Source: Streptomyces eurocidicus
GTDB lineage: Bacteria; Actinomycetota; Actinomycetes; Streptomycetales; Streptomycetaceae
Length of the DNA: 64,000 bases
Assembly (NCBI RefSeq): GCF_002891295.1
Contig: NZ_LGUI01000009.1
Location: forward strand, 62,001 to 126,000
Direction: 5' to 3'
Shown here: piece after piece, positions 43,373-50,580 of the stretch
How positions within the stretch are numbered: the stretch's first letter is position 1
Layout: each line of letters opens with the position of its first letter
Position numbers and translations under genes: made by a program
The notes under the pieces: generated by a model
Told to the model about the DNA's origin: nothing
Seen by the model: the letters and a program-made list of their open reading frames with translations, nothing else
The model's database searches: none

Positions 43373-43394
43373 TTTAATAGGACGTCCTAGTAAA
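43373..43394. promoter_or_regulatory. Palindromic operator candidate upstream of icmA
   Basis: TTTAnTAGGACGTCCTAnTAAA is a 22-bp palindrome with a perfect 12-bp core, 84 bp upstream of the icmA start, in an otherwise GC-rich leader. Confidence 0.8.
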
Positions 43395-43455
43395 TCGTCG
43401 CGCAAGAACGCCCCGAACACAAGGGGTGTCCGGGGCGGTGTCGCGAGCGCGGGGC

Positions 43456-43788
43456 TCAGGCGGTGACGCGGGAGGCGTCGTCGACGATCAGGGGCTCCAG
43501 CTCCTTGACCGCCTTGCGCTCCACGAAGAAGGCCGCCGTCGGGATGGTCCCGGCCACCAGCACCCAGGCCAGCTTGCCGAACGACCACTTGGCCTTGGAG
43601 CCCATGTCGAAGGCGAAGACCAGATACAGGACGAAGAGCCAGCCGTGGGCGATGGCGATCAGCCGGACGGCACCCGAGACGTCCATGTCCAGCAGGTACT
43701 TGGCGATCATTCCGATCACCAGCAGGACCAGCAGCACGCCCGTGACGTACGCGAGGACGCGGTAGCGGGTCAGCACGCTTTTTTTCAT
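43456..43788 (-). CDS. DUF3817 membrane protein
   Basis: The 110-residue protein has three hydrophobic segments (about 10-30, 42-60 and 73-92) and the DUF3817 pattern IAHGWLFVLYLVFAFDMGSKAKW and GTIPTAAFFVERKA. The function is unknown. The ATG at 43788 lies 7 nt after a TACGCT box with no ribosome site, so a leaderless mRNA is predicted. A second DUF3817 gene is at 47316. Confidence 0.88.
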   Translation of the reverse strand: MKKSVLTRYRVLAYVTGVLLVLLVIGMIAKYLLDMDVSGAVRLIAIAHGWLFVLYLVFAFDMGSKAKWSFGKLAWVLVAGTIPTAAFFVERKAVKELEPLIVDDASRVTA

Positions 43789-43795
43789 GCCTACG

Positions 43796-43801
43796 AGCGT
43801 A
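43796..43801 (-). promoter_or_regulatory. -10 box for the leaderless DUF3817 mRNA
   Basis: On the minus strand TACGCT is followed by 7 nt and ATG. Confidence 0.5.
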
Positions 43802-43876
43802 ACCGCACGTTCCGGGGCGATCTTCGCCGCCCCTTCCCCGCCGGGGCGCGTGTCCTCGTAACCCCGGGCGCCCGCG

Positions 43877-44437
43877 CTACGCGCCCCGCGCGCCCTCGAA
43901 GTCCACGGCCTCGTCAAGGCCGCCGGGCTCCTCGTCCGCGAAGTCCTCGGCCGACACCCGCAGGGGGCGCAGCAGCGAGAAGATCTCCGCGCAGCCCTCC
44001 GCGTCGTAGACCCCGAGGCCGAAGTCCATGGCCATCAGGTCGCGGGTGGCCGCGTCGACGACCTCACGGCCCTTGTCGGTGATCGAGGCGAGCGTGCCCC
44101 GGCCGTCGTTGGGGTTGGGGCGCTTGGCGACCAGCCCCGAGGTGACCAGCCGGTCCACCGTGTTGGTGACGGAGGTGGGGTGCACCATCAGCCGCTCGCC
44201 GATCTTGGACATCGGCAGCTCGCCGGCCTTGCTGAACGTCAGCAGCACCAGCGCCTCGTAGCGCGCGAAGGTCAGTCCGTACGGTTTGACGACGGCGTCG
44301 ACCTGACCCAGCAGGATCTGATGGGCCCGCATGATCGAAGTGATCGCCGCCATCGACGGCACGGACCCCCAGCGCTGCTTCCAGAGCTCGTCTGCTCGGG
44401 CGATGGGATCGAAGGGGAGGCTGAGCGGCTTCGGCAC
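43877..44437 (-). CDS. MarR-family regulator
   Basis: The 186-residue protein has an N-terminal helix bundle and a winged helix (LPMSKIGERLMVHPTSVTNTVDRLVTSGLVAKRPNPNDGRGTLASITDKGREVVD, about 80-135). The acidic C-terminal tail (EDFADEEPGGLDEAVDFEG) is unusual in length. The GTG at 44437 follows TAGGCT by 6 nt, so the mRNA is probably leaderless. The DUF3817 gene lies downstream on the same strand and may be regulated by it. Confidence 0.9.
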   Translation of the reverse strand: MPKPLSLPFDPIARADELWKQRWGSVPSMAAITSIMRAHQILLGQVDAVVKPYGLTFARYEALVLLTFSKAGELPMSKIGERLMVHPTSVTNTVDRLVTSGLVAKRPNPNDGRGTLASITDKGREVVDAATRDLMAMDFGLGVYDAEGCAEIFSLLRPLRVSAEDFADEEPGGLDEAVDFEGARGA

Positions 44438-44443
44438 GTGACG

Positions 44444-44449
44444 AGCCTA
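44444..44449 (-). promoter_or_regulatory. -10 box for the leaderless MarR mRNA
   Basis: On the minus strand TAGGCT is followed by 6 nt and GTG, with no ribosome site. Confidence 0.6.
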
Positions 44450-44534
44450 CCGCTCGGCCATATGGTGACCGCCGGTATCTCAAATTCCGGACGTCACAGG
44501 GGAAGAACTGGCAGTCTCCCCCGACATCCCCTCG

Positions 44535-44888
44535 TCACGCGGCGTTCTCCCGCACCTCGCGCACCAGCTGCACGGCCTCCGCGAGGCGCAGTCGCGGGGC
44601 GGCCTTGCGGACCGCGCGGATGGCGTGGAGCTCCTGGGCGACGGGGTCGACACCGGCCTCGGCGCAGACCTCGCGCACCCAGTCGGCCCGCACCTCGTGC
44701 TCCGGGCGCGCGGCCCGCTCGGCGATCAGCGCGGCGGCGCGCTCCAGGCCGGGCCGCTCGGCGTCGCTCGCCGAGGCCAGCGCCTCGGCCACGGCCTCGG
44801 CCACGGCGGCCGAGTCCCGGAGCACGACCACGCTGGGGTCGGGCGCCGATCCCTCGTCGTCGTTATTGTTCTTGAGCAGCTTGAACAT
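44535..44888 (-). CDS. Small soluble protein of unknown function
   Basis: The 117-residue protein starts MFKLLKNNNDDEG and is otherwise helical, with Ala/Glu/Arg-rich segments (DSAAVAEAVAEALASASDAERPGLERAAALIAERA) and a conserved-looking end (LRLAEAVQLVREVRENAA). I know no family for it. GGGGAG precedes ATG 44888, and the gene overlaps the end of the MFS gene by 26 bp, so the two are coupled. Confidence 0.75.
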   Translation of the reverse strand: MFKLLKNNNDDEGSAPDPSVVVLRDSAAVAEAVAEALASASDAERPGLERAAALIAERAARPEHEVRADWVREVCAEAGVDPVAQELHAIRAVRKAAPRLRLAEAVQLVREVRENAA

Positions 44889-46122
44889 GGCTGACTCCCC
44901 CTGCCGGTCGCACTGTCGATCTTGATGCCGCCGAGCGTACGACAAGCCGCACCACGGCTCCCACCGCCAGGGTGCCGATCACCCCGGCGGCAGCCACCAC
45001 CACATGCACCGGCACCCCCTCGGCCACCAGGCCGGCGCACGCCATGCCGAGCCCCTGGATCGTCATCGTGCCGGCCGTCTGGACCGTCATGGCCCTGCCG
45101 CGCAGCTCCTCCGGCACCGCCGCGAGGAACCACTGGTCCAGGCCGAGCGTGTGCGCCATGCCGAGGCCGGCCGTGCCCACGGCGAGCAGCGCCCAGCCCA
45201 GCGAGGGGTGCGCCGCGTAACCGAGGAAGGGCAGCAGGCACCCGGCCGCCACAGGCAGTGTGATCCGCTCCCGGGCGCGCGGGCCCAGCAGGGATCCGGC
45301 GAGCACCTCGCCGGCGATCGCACCGACGGGCATCGCGCACATCAGCAGCCCCAGGCCGGCCGGGCCCGCCCCGAGGTCGTCCGCGTACGGGGCCGCCAGC
45401 GCCTCGGGGACCACCAGGAAGAAGGGCGGCAGCCAGGACAGCAGGAGCAGGGCCCGGGTGCGGGGCCGGGCGAGGAGCCGGCCGACGCCCGAGAGGGAGG
45501 ACGTCAGCAGCCCGCCGCCCACGGCGCGGGCCGGCCTCGCGCGCGTCCCGAAGCGGAGCAGAGTCGCGGAGGCGAGGAATCCGGCGACGGTCGCGAGGAG
45601 GGCGCCGCGCGGCGAAACGGCGGTGAGCAGCAGCCCGCCCGCCGCGAAGCCGGCGAGCTGGGCGCCCTGCGAGACGAGCCGGATCAGCGAGCGGCCGAGG
45701 ACGAACAGGTCGCCCTCGCCGAGCACGTCGCCCAGGGTGGCCGCCCGGGTCCCGGCGAAGACGGGCCCGATCGCGGCGTTGACGCAGCGCAGCGCGAGCA
45801 GGGCGGCCACGGGGGTGCCCGGCAGGGCCATGCCGGCGGCGCTCGCGGCGCAGAGCAGGTCGCAGACGACGAGGACGCGCCGCGCGGGGTAGCGGTCGGC
45901 GACTCCGGACAGCAGGGTGCCGCCCGCCACGTAGGGCAGGAAGCCGAGCGCGAAGGCCAGCGCGCTCATGGCCGGGGATCCGGTGAGGCGGTAGACGAGC
46001 ACGGACAGGGCGATCTCCCCGACGACGATCCCGAGCAGGGAGAGCAGATGGGCGCCGAACACGGCACGGAACTCACGCACGGCGAGGACGGCCGGATATC
46101 CGGCCGGAGGTATCGCTGACAT
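44863..46122 (-). CDS. MFS transporter
   Basis: The 419-residue protein has 12 predicted membrane helices. The motif A loop is SGVADRYPARRVLVVCD, and the N-terminal half (VFGAHLLSLLGIVVGEIALSVLVYRLTGSP) resembles MFS_3/enterobactin-exporter-like and macrolide-efflux-like permeases. It probably exports a small molecule. No ribosome site is obvious before ATG 46122. The gene precedes and overlaps the small protein gene at 44535. Confidence 0.88.
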   Translation of the reverse strand: MSAIPPAGYPAVLAVREFRAVFGAHLLSLLGIVVGEIALSVLVYRLTGSPAMSALAFALGFLPYVAGGTLLSGVADRYPARRVLVVCDLLCAASAAGMALPGTPVAALLALRCVNAAIGPVFAGTRAATLGDVLGEGDLFVLGRSLIRLVSQGAQLAGFAAGGLLLTAVSPRGALLATVAGFLASATLLRFGTRARPARAVGGGLLTSSLSGVGRLLARPRTRALLLLSWLPPFFLVVPEALAAPYADDLGAGPAGLGLLMCAMPVGAIAGEVLAGSLLGPRARERITLPVAAGCLLPFLGYAAHPSLGWALLAVGTAGLGMAHTLGLDQWFLAAVPEELRGRAMTVQTAGTMTIQGLGMACAGLVAEGVPVHVVVAAAGVIGTLAVGAVVRLVVRSAASRSTVRPAGGVSHVQAAQEQ

Positions 46123-46276
46123 GTGCGAGAGGGTGCCGAAGGGGTGGGGCGGTGCCCAGTGTCCGGTCCGCAGTCGATACGGAAGGGGCCCGGGGAAGGG
46201 GACGCGGGCCCGGCTGACGAGAGGCTCTTGGGGATTCCGTTCCGCTGCCTGCTAGATGTGCCGGAAACACCCCGCC

Positions 46277-46295
46277 GCTGTACATGACGCTGTAC
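46277..46295. promoter_or_regulatory. Direct repeats upstream of the toxin-antitoxin pair
   Basis: GCTGTAC occurs twice, 12 bp apart (46277-46283, 46289-46295), just ahead of the RHH antitoxin start. This fits an autoregulatory site for a ribbon-helix-helix protein. Confidence 0.5.
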
Positions 46296-46298
46296 GGT
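46293..46298 (+). promoter_or_regulatory. -10 box for the leaderless antitoxin mRNA
   Basis: TACGGT lies 6 nt before ATG 46305, with no ribosome site. Confidence 0.55.
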
Positions 46299-46304
46299 CG
46301 GCAC

Positions 46305-46553
46305 ATGTCGAAGCCAGTGACCATCCGCGTCGATGACGAACTGCACGCGCTGCTCAAGCAGCGGGCCGAGGACGAAGGCACCACGGTGACCGCGCTGATC
46401 GCCCGGGCCGCGCGCGACGCCGTCCGGGATCCCCGCCTCGAAGGCGCCGCCGAGGTCTTCCGTTCGTTCATCGACAGGCACGCGGCCGAGTTCGACGCGG
46501 CCTTCCCCGAGGACTCCCCCGGCCAGCTCGACGCTCCGGGGCGGGCCGCCTGA
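46305..46553 (+). CDS. RHH (Arc/CopG-like) antitoxin
   Basis: The 82-residue protein begins with a ribbon-helix-helix: the beta strand KPVTIRVDDELHALL and helix-turn-helix QRAEDEGTTVTALIARAARDAV. A C-terminal tail that would wrap the toxin follows (EVFRSFIDRHAAEFDAAFPED). ATG 46305 is chosen over an upstream ATG because it aligns with the family start and lies 6 nt after a TANNNT box. The toxin gene begins one base after its stop, the usual antitoxin-first order. Confidence 0.85.
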   Translation: MSKPVTIRVDDELHALLKQRAEDEGTTVTALIARAARDAVRDPRLEGAAEVFRSFIDRHAAEFDAAFPEDSPGQLDAPGRAA

Positions 46554-46554
46554 C

Positions 46555-46926
46555 GTGGAGCTCCACATCGACATCCGCTGGCTCCTGGAACGGCAGGCGG
46601 AGATCCTTCCCAAGCAGCCCGGTGTCCACGACTTCTCGTCGCTCGTGGCCGCGGTCGGACGGCATCGCGTCAACACCCCCCGGGTCGGCGCCGTGGTCGA
46701 CGCCGCGTGGCGCGCCGCGGCGCTCATGCACGCCCTCGTCCGCCTGCGACCGCTCCCGGCGCGGAACGCCCTCTTCGGCGCCGCCGTCGTCGTGGCCTAC
46801 ATGAGCGCGGCCGGCGAGGCCCTCGACCCTCCGTACGGCGCCCTGATCGACCTCGCCCGCGACATGGACGCCAACCGCGCGGACGCCTATGGCGCGGCCG
46901 ACCGCATCCGCTCCTGGCGCGTCTGA
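46555..46926 (+). CDS. Fic/Doc-like toxin component lacking the Fic motif
   Basis: The 123-residue protein starts at GTG one base after the antitoxin stop. The start (MELHIDIRWLLERQAEIL), the internal DFSSLVAAVGRHRVNTPRVG and the helical second half recall the small Fic-family toxin partners annotated in Streptomyces. The catalytic HPFxx(D/E)GN loop is not present; the equivalent stretch reads PLPARNALFGAAVVVAYM. It may thus be a non-AMPylating or diverged toxin. The gene pair forms a self-contained operon ending in a hairpin at 46962-47009. Confidence 0.7.
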   Translation: MELHIDIRWLLERQAEILPKQPGVHDFSSLVAAVGRHRVNTPRVGAVVDAAWRAAALMHALVRLRPLPARNALFGAAVVVAYMSAAGEALDPPYGALIDLARDMDANRADAYGAADRIRSWRV

Positions 46927-46961
46927 CCGGCGCACGGCACCGGCCGTCCGGCCGGACACGG

Positions 46962-47009
46962 AAACGGCCGCCCGGAGCGGACCGTGGGGTCCGGTCCGGG
47001 CGGCCGTTT
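46962..47009. terminator. Bidirectional terminator
   Basis: Perfect 15-bp arms (46962-46976 and 46995-47009) with GGACC/GGTCC pairing inside the loop lie between the toxin gene and the convergent MTH1187-type gene. Confidence 0.9.
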
Positions 47010-47022
47010 ACGAAGGGGTGGG

Positions 47023-47319
47023 TCAGCCTTCCGCGAGGTAGCGCTCGACCGTTTCGACCTTCGACGTCAGGCCGTTCGTGACGCCCGGGCGGATGTCCGC
47101 CTTCAGGACCAGGGAGACGCGGCCGCAGCGGGCCTCCACCGCGGCCACCGCGCGCTTGACGACGTCCATGGCCTCGTCCCACTCGCCTTCGATCGACGTG
47201 AACATCGCGTCGGTGCGGTTGGGCAGGCCGGACTCGCGGACCACGCGGACCGCGTCGGCCACGTACTCGCCGACGTCCTCGCCGACGCCCAGGGGCGAGA
47301 CCGAGAAGGCGACGATCAT
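47023..47319 (-). CDS. MTH1187/YkoF-type thiamine-binding protein
   Basis: The 98-residue protein has the ferredoxin-like fold pattern of the DUF77/MTH1187 family: MIVAFSVSPLGVGEDVGEYVADAVRVVRESGLP and MFTSIEGEWDEAMDVVKRAV, ending VLKADIRPG. Relatives bind thiamine or its pyrimidine and may be part of thiamine uptake or salvage. The ATG overlaps the stop of the DUF3817 gene by four bases (ATGA), so the two are coupled. Confidence 0.88.
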   Translation of the reverse strand: MIVAFSVSPLGVGEDVGEYVADAVRVVRESGLPNRTDAMFTSIEGEWDEAMDVVKRAVAAVEARCGRVSLVLKADIRPGVTNGLTSKVETVERYLAEG

Positions 47320-47660
47320 GCGTTGACCACGCCTTCCTTGCGGGCGCGGGCGGCGATGACGCTCGCCTCGGCCTCACGGCGCAGCTTCCGCTCGGCGAAG
47401 AAGCCGCCGAAGGGGAGGACGGAGAGGACGAAGTACAGGGCGGCCGTCTTCAGCTGCCACTTGGCCTTGTTCCAGGCGTCCACCCAGAAGACGACGTAGA
47501 TGACGAAGAGGATGCCGTGGACGGCGCCCATCACCGGTACGGCGTTGAAGTCGGTCGTGCGCTTGAGCACCGAGCAGACCATCAGCAGCAGGAAGGAAAC
47601 GGCCTCCGGTGCGGAGACCAGGCGGAGCCGGCGCAGGGCGGAGGCGGTCTTGATGTCCAC
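47316..47660 (-). CDS. DUF3817 membrane protein, second copy
   Basis: The 114-residue protein has three hydrophobic segments and the DUF3817 core VMGAVHGILFVIYVVFWVDAWNKAKWQLK and LPFGGFFAERKLRRE, related to the protein encoded at 43456-43788. GTG 47660 follows GAAGGTG and is preferred to an upstream frame extension. It forms a two-gene operon with the thiamine-binding-like protein, which suggests, without proof, a link with cofactor transport. Confidence 0.88.
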   Translation of the reverse strand: MDIKTASALRRLRLVSAPEAVSFLLLMVCSVLKRTTDFNAVPVMGAVHGILFVIYVVFWVDAWNKAKWQLKTAALYFVLSVLPFGGFFAERKLRREAEASVIAARARKEGVVNA

Positions 47661-47787
47661 GGGGGCACCTTCGGAGTGTGAGTGGCGGGCCGGTCGGCCG
47701 TGTGGCGGCGCGACTACCGCTTGTGAGGGCATTCACAAGCCGGTCCATTGTCTCAGCCCGGCCGTCGGTCACCGGACGGGGGTCCGT

Positions 47788-47867
47788 TTCCGGGACGTTC
47801 CGGGACCCTTCCGGCCGGAAGGCGACCCCGGGACGGTTCCGGGACACTTCCGGGACCGTTCCGGGAC
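47788..47867. repeat. Helically phased TTCCGGGAC repeats
   Basis: TTCCGGGAC occurs at 47788, 47798, 47837, 47848 and 47859, giving spacings of 10, 39, 11 and 11 bp. A CTTCCGGCCGGAAG palindrome lies between the groups. All copies are upstream of the AIM24 operon. Confidence 0.85.
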
Positions 47868-47899
47868 CTAGGGCCTGTTCGAGCGGTATGTCCTGCCGC

Positions 47900-47905
47900 T
47901 AGCGT
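47900..47905 (+). promoter_or_regulatory. -10 box for the leaderless AIM24 operon mRNA
   Basis: TAGCGT is followed by 6 nt and GTG 47912, with no ribosome site. Confidence 0.6.
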
Positions 47906-47911
47906 CGTCCC

Positions 47912-48550
47912 GTGGCTCAGTTTCGGCTCCAAGGGAGCAAAGTTCTCGCCGTCGACCTCTCCGGCGACGCGGTCAAGGCCAAGAACGGCGCGATGGTCGC
48001 GTACGAGGGCGAGATGTCGTTCAAGAAGATGACCGGCGGCGGCGACGGCCTCCGCGGCATGGTCACACGCCGGCTCACCGGCGAACAGATGGAAGTGATG
48101 GAGGTGAAGGGGCGCGGCACCTGCTACTTCGCCGACCGCGCCACCGAGATAAACCTGGTCACCCTGCGCGGCGAGACGCTCTACGTCGAGTCCAGCAACC
48201 TGCTGTGCACCGACGCCGCGCTGCGCACCGGCACCTCCTTCACCGGTCTGCGCGGCGCCTCCCAGGGCACCGGGCTGTTCACGACGACCGTCGAGGGCTC
48301 CGGCCAGGCGGCGATCATGTCGGACGGCCAGGCGGTCGTCCTGCGGGTGACTCCGTCGACGCCGCTCCAGGTCGACCCGGGCGCGTACATCGCGCACACC
48401 GGCAAGCTGAAGCAGCACTTCCAGTCCGGTGTGAACTTCCGGACCTTCATCGGCGAGGGCTCCGGCGAGGCGTTCCAGATCCGTTTCGAGGGCGAGGGCC
48501 TGGTGTACGTACAGCCCAGCGAGCGCAACACGATCGGCGGTGACGTCTGA
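47912..48550 (+). CDS. AIM24-family protein 1
   Basis: The 212-residue protein is an AIM24/DUF124 beta-rich (TRAP-like) protein: AMVAYEGEMSFKKM, MEVMEVKGRGTCYFAD, TLRGETLYVESSNLL and a C-terminal GSGEAFQIRFEGEGLVYVQPSE. The role of the bacterial family is not established; the mitochondrial relative affects respiratory assembly. Its stop shares one base with the ATG of the next AIM24 gene (TGATG), so translation is coupled. GTG 47912 has no Shine-Dalgarno sequence. Confidence 0.92.
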   Translation: MAQFRLQGSKVLAVDLSGDAVKAKNGAMVAYEGEMSFKKMTGGGDGLRGMVTRRLTGEQMEVMEVKGRGTCYFADRATEINLVTLRGETLYVESSNLLCTDAALRTGTSFTGLRGASQGTGLFTTTVEGSGQAAIMSDGQAVVLRVTPSTPLQVDPGAYIAHTGKLKQHFQSGVNFRTFIGEGSGEAFQIRFEGEGLVYVQPSERNTIGGDV

Positions 48551-49200
48551 TGCCCTTCCGGCTCCTGAACTCCCGCATGGTCGAGGCGAAGCTCATCCCC
48601 GGCCAGCGCCTCTACAGCCAGCGCGGCGCCATGCTCGCCTACAAGGGCGACGTGTCCTTCACCCCCAGCATCACGGGCGGTCAGGGCGGCGTGATGGGCA
48701 TGATCGGCCGCCGGGTGGCCAACGAGGCGACGCCCCTGATGACGGTCGAGGGCGCCGGCACGGTGATGTTCGGCCACGGCGGGCACCACGTCCATGTGAT
48801 CGAGCTGTCCGGCGAGACGCTCTATGTGGAGGCCGACCGTCTCCTCGCCTTCGACGGCTCCCTCCAGCAGGGCACCATGTTCATGGGCTCGCAGGGCGGC
48901 GTCATGGGCATGGTCCGCGGCCAGGTCACCGGCCAGGGCCTGTTCACCACCACGCTCAAGGGCCACGGCGCCGTCGCCGTGATGGCCCACGGCGGCTTCA
49001 TCGAGCTGCCGATCACCCCGCAGCGGCCCGTGCACGTCGACCCGCAGGCGTACGTCGCGCACCGCGGCGAGGTCCGCAACAAGCTCTCGGCCGCGCTCGG
49101 CTGGCGCGAGATGGTCGGCCGCGGTTCCGGCGAGGCGTTCCAGCTCGAGCTGTCCGGCAACGGCACGGTGTACGTACAGGCATCCGAGGAGAAGCTGTGA
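48550..49200 (+). CDS. AIM24-family protein 2
   Basis: The 216-residue paralogue of the preceding product shows AMLAYKGDVSFTPSI, the glycine-rich GGQGGVMGMIGRRV, LSGETLYVEADRLLAF, QGTMFMGSQGGVMGMVRGQ and GSGEAFQLELSGNGTVYVQASEE. The two Gly/Met-rich GGVMGM segments may form a flexible or hydrophobic surface. It overlaps both neighbours by one to four bases and is translated with them. Confidence 0.92.
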   Translation: MPFRLLNSRMVEAKLIPGQRLYSQRGAMLAYKGDVSFTPSITGGQGGVMGMIGRRVANEATPLMTVEGAGTVMFGHGGHHVHVIELSGETLYVEADRLLAFDGSLQQGTMFMGSQGGVMGMVRGQVTGQGLFTTTLKGHGAVAVMAHGGFIELPITPQRPVHVDPQAYVAHRGEVRNKLSAALGWREMVGRGSGEAFQLELSGNGTVYVQASEEKL

Positions 49201-49961
49201 ACGGCCCGGTCATCCATGACGCCCACACCCTGCCGGTCGACGACAACGTCAACCCGTACGCCTTCAGCGTGGACCTCGACGGCCAGTGGTTCCTGCAGAA
49301 GGGGAAGATGATCGCCTATTACGGGCGCATCGACTTCCATGGCATCGGCCACGGCCGCCTCGACCGCCTCATCGCCCACAGCTTCCACTCGCCGCTGCAC
49401 GCCGCGGACTGGGTGGTGGCCGAGGGCCGGGGCAAGATGCTGCTCGCCGACCGCTCCTTCGACGTCAACTCCTTCGACCTGGAGGACGGCAACCTCACCG
49501 TGCGCTCGGGGAACCTGCTGGCCTTCCAGCCGTCGCTGTCGCTCAAGCAGTCGATCATCCCCGGCTTCCTCACCCTGATCGGCACCGGCAAGTTCGTCGC
49601 GGCCTCCAACGGGCCGGTCGTCTTCGTCGAGCCGCCGATCCGGGTCGACCCGCAGGCCCTGGTCGGCTGGTCGGACTGCCCCTCGCCGTGCCACCACTAC
49701 GACCACCAGTACCTCACCGGCGTGCTCGGCGGGGTGCGGGCGTTCACCGGGATCGGCGGCACCTCGGGCGAGGAGCACCAGTTCGAGTTCGTCGGTGCCG
49801 GTACGGTACTGCTGCAGTCCTCGGAGCAGCTGATGCCGGAGATCGCGACGGGCGGCGTGCCGCAGCAGGCCGGGGTCCCGAGCGCAACCCCGCCTAATCA
49901 GCCATCTATGCCGCGCATGCCGGGCCAGCTGGGAGACCTCCAGCGCCGCTTCGGGCTGTGA
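49197..49961 (+). CDS. AIM24-family protein 3
   Basis: The 254-residue third paralogue starts at GTG 49197, overlapping the previous stop (GTGA) with GAGGAG upstream. It has KMIAYYGRIDFHGIG, LLADRSFDVNSFDLEDGNLTVRSGNLLAF, and an added DCPSPCHHYDHQYLTG segment with Cys/His residues that could bind a metal. A Pro-rich C-terminal tail is unlike the other two. The triplet probably forms a heteromeric complex. Confidence 0.92.
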   Translation: MNGPVIHDAHTLPVDDNVNPYAFSVDLDGQWFLQKGKMIAYYGRIDFHGIGHGRLDRLIAHSFHSPLHAADWVVAEGRGKMLLADRSFDVNSFDLEDGNLTVRSGNLLAFQPSLSLKQSIIPGFLTLIGTGKFVAASNGPVVFVEPPIRVDPQALVGWSDCPSPCHHYDHQYLTGVLGGVRAFTGIGGTSGEEHQFEFVGAGTVLLQSSEQLMPEIATGGVPQQAGVPSATPPNQPSMPRMPGQLGDLQRRFGL

Positions 49962-50042
49962 GCGGTACCCTGCGGAGGGTGACGTCGAACGCGTGACCTC
50001 GTCACCCGCACCCACACTGGTTAATTTTTCAACTTTCTTAGG

Positions 50043-50048
50043 TAGAAT
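50043..50048 (+). promoter_or_regulatory. -10 box for a leaderless MarR mRNA
   Basis: TAGAAT in an AT-rich promoter (TTAATTTTTCAACTTTC upstream) lies 6 nt before ATG 50055. Confidence 0.65.
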
Positions 50049-50054
50049 TCCTCT

Positions 50055-50537
50055 ATGTCTATGGACACCGAGAACGGCACCCGCTGGCTCAGCGAAGAGG
50101 AACAGCGCGCCTGGCGCGCCCATCTGGACGTCAGCCGACTGTTGATGCACCAGCTCGAACGGGACCTCCAGCCGTTCGGCCTCACCAACAACGACTACGA
50201 GATCCTCGTCAACCTCTCGGAGTCCGAGGACCACCGGATGCGGATGAGCGACCTCGCCACCGCGACCCTCCAGTCCAAGAGCCGGCTCTCCCACCAGATC
50301 ACCCGCATGGAGAACGCCGGTCTCGTCCGCCGCGAGAACTGCGAGTCCGACCGGCGCGGGCTCTACGCCGTCCTCACGGAGCAGGGCTGGGAGATGATGC
50401 GGGAGGTCGCCCCGCACCACGTCGCCTCCGTGCGCGAGCACTTCATCGACCTGCTGGGCGAGGCGGACCTCAAGGCACTCCACGCCTCCCTCGCGCCGGT
50501 CGCCCAGCACCTGCGGACCACGCGCGGCCGGGTCTGA
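50055..50537 (+). CDS. absC: MarR-family regulator, AbsC-like
   Basis: The 160-residue winged-helix protein has MDTENGTRWLSEEEQRAWRAHL at the N-terminus and the DNA-binding part RMSDLATATLQSKSRLSHQITRMENAGLVRRENCESDRRGLYAVLTEQG (about 62-110). Length, sequence style and its place between the AIM24 and meaB/epimerase/scy genes agree with Streptomyces AbsC, a zinc-related regulator of antibiotic production; orthology is inferred from context rather than alignment. No ribosome site is visible. His and Cys residues that might bind metal include Cys98 in RENCESD. Confidence 0.8.
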   Translation: MSMDTENGTRWLSEEEQRAWRAHLDVSRLLMHQLERDLQPFGLTNNDYEILVNLSESEDHRMRMSDLATATLQSKSRLSHQITRMENAGLVRRENCESDRRGLYAVLTEQGWEMMREVAPHHVASVREHFIDLLGEADLKALHASLAPVAQHLRTTRGRV

Positions 50538-50546
50538 GCCCGGCTG

Positions 50547-50574
50547 CCGGAGCGCCCCGCCAGGGGCGCTCCGG
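50547..50574. terminator. Bidirectional terminator
   Basis: Perfect 12-bp arms (CCGGAGCGCCCC and its complement) around GCCA lie between the MarR gene and the convergent PBP gene. Confidence 0.9.
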
Positions 50575-50580
50575 CCCGCC

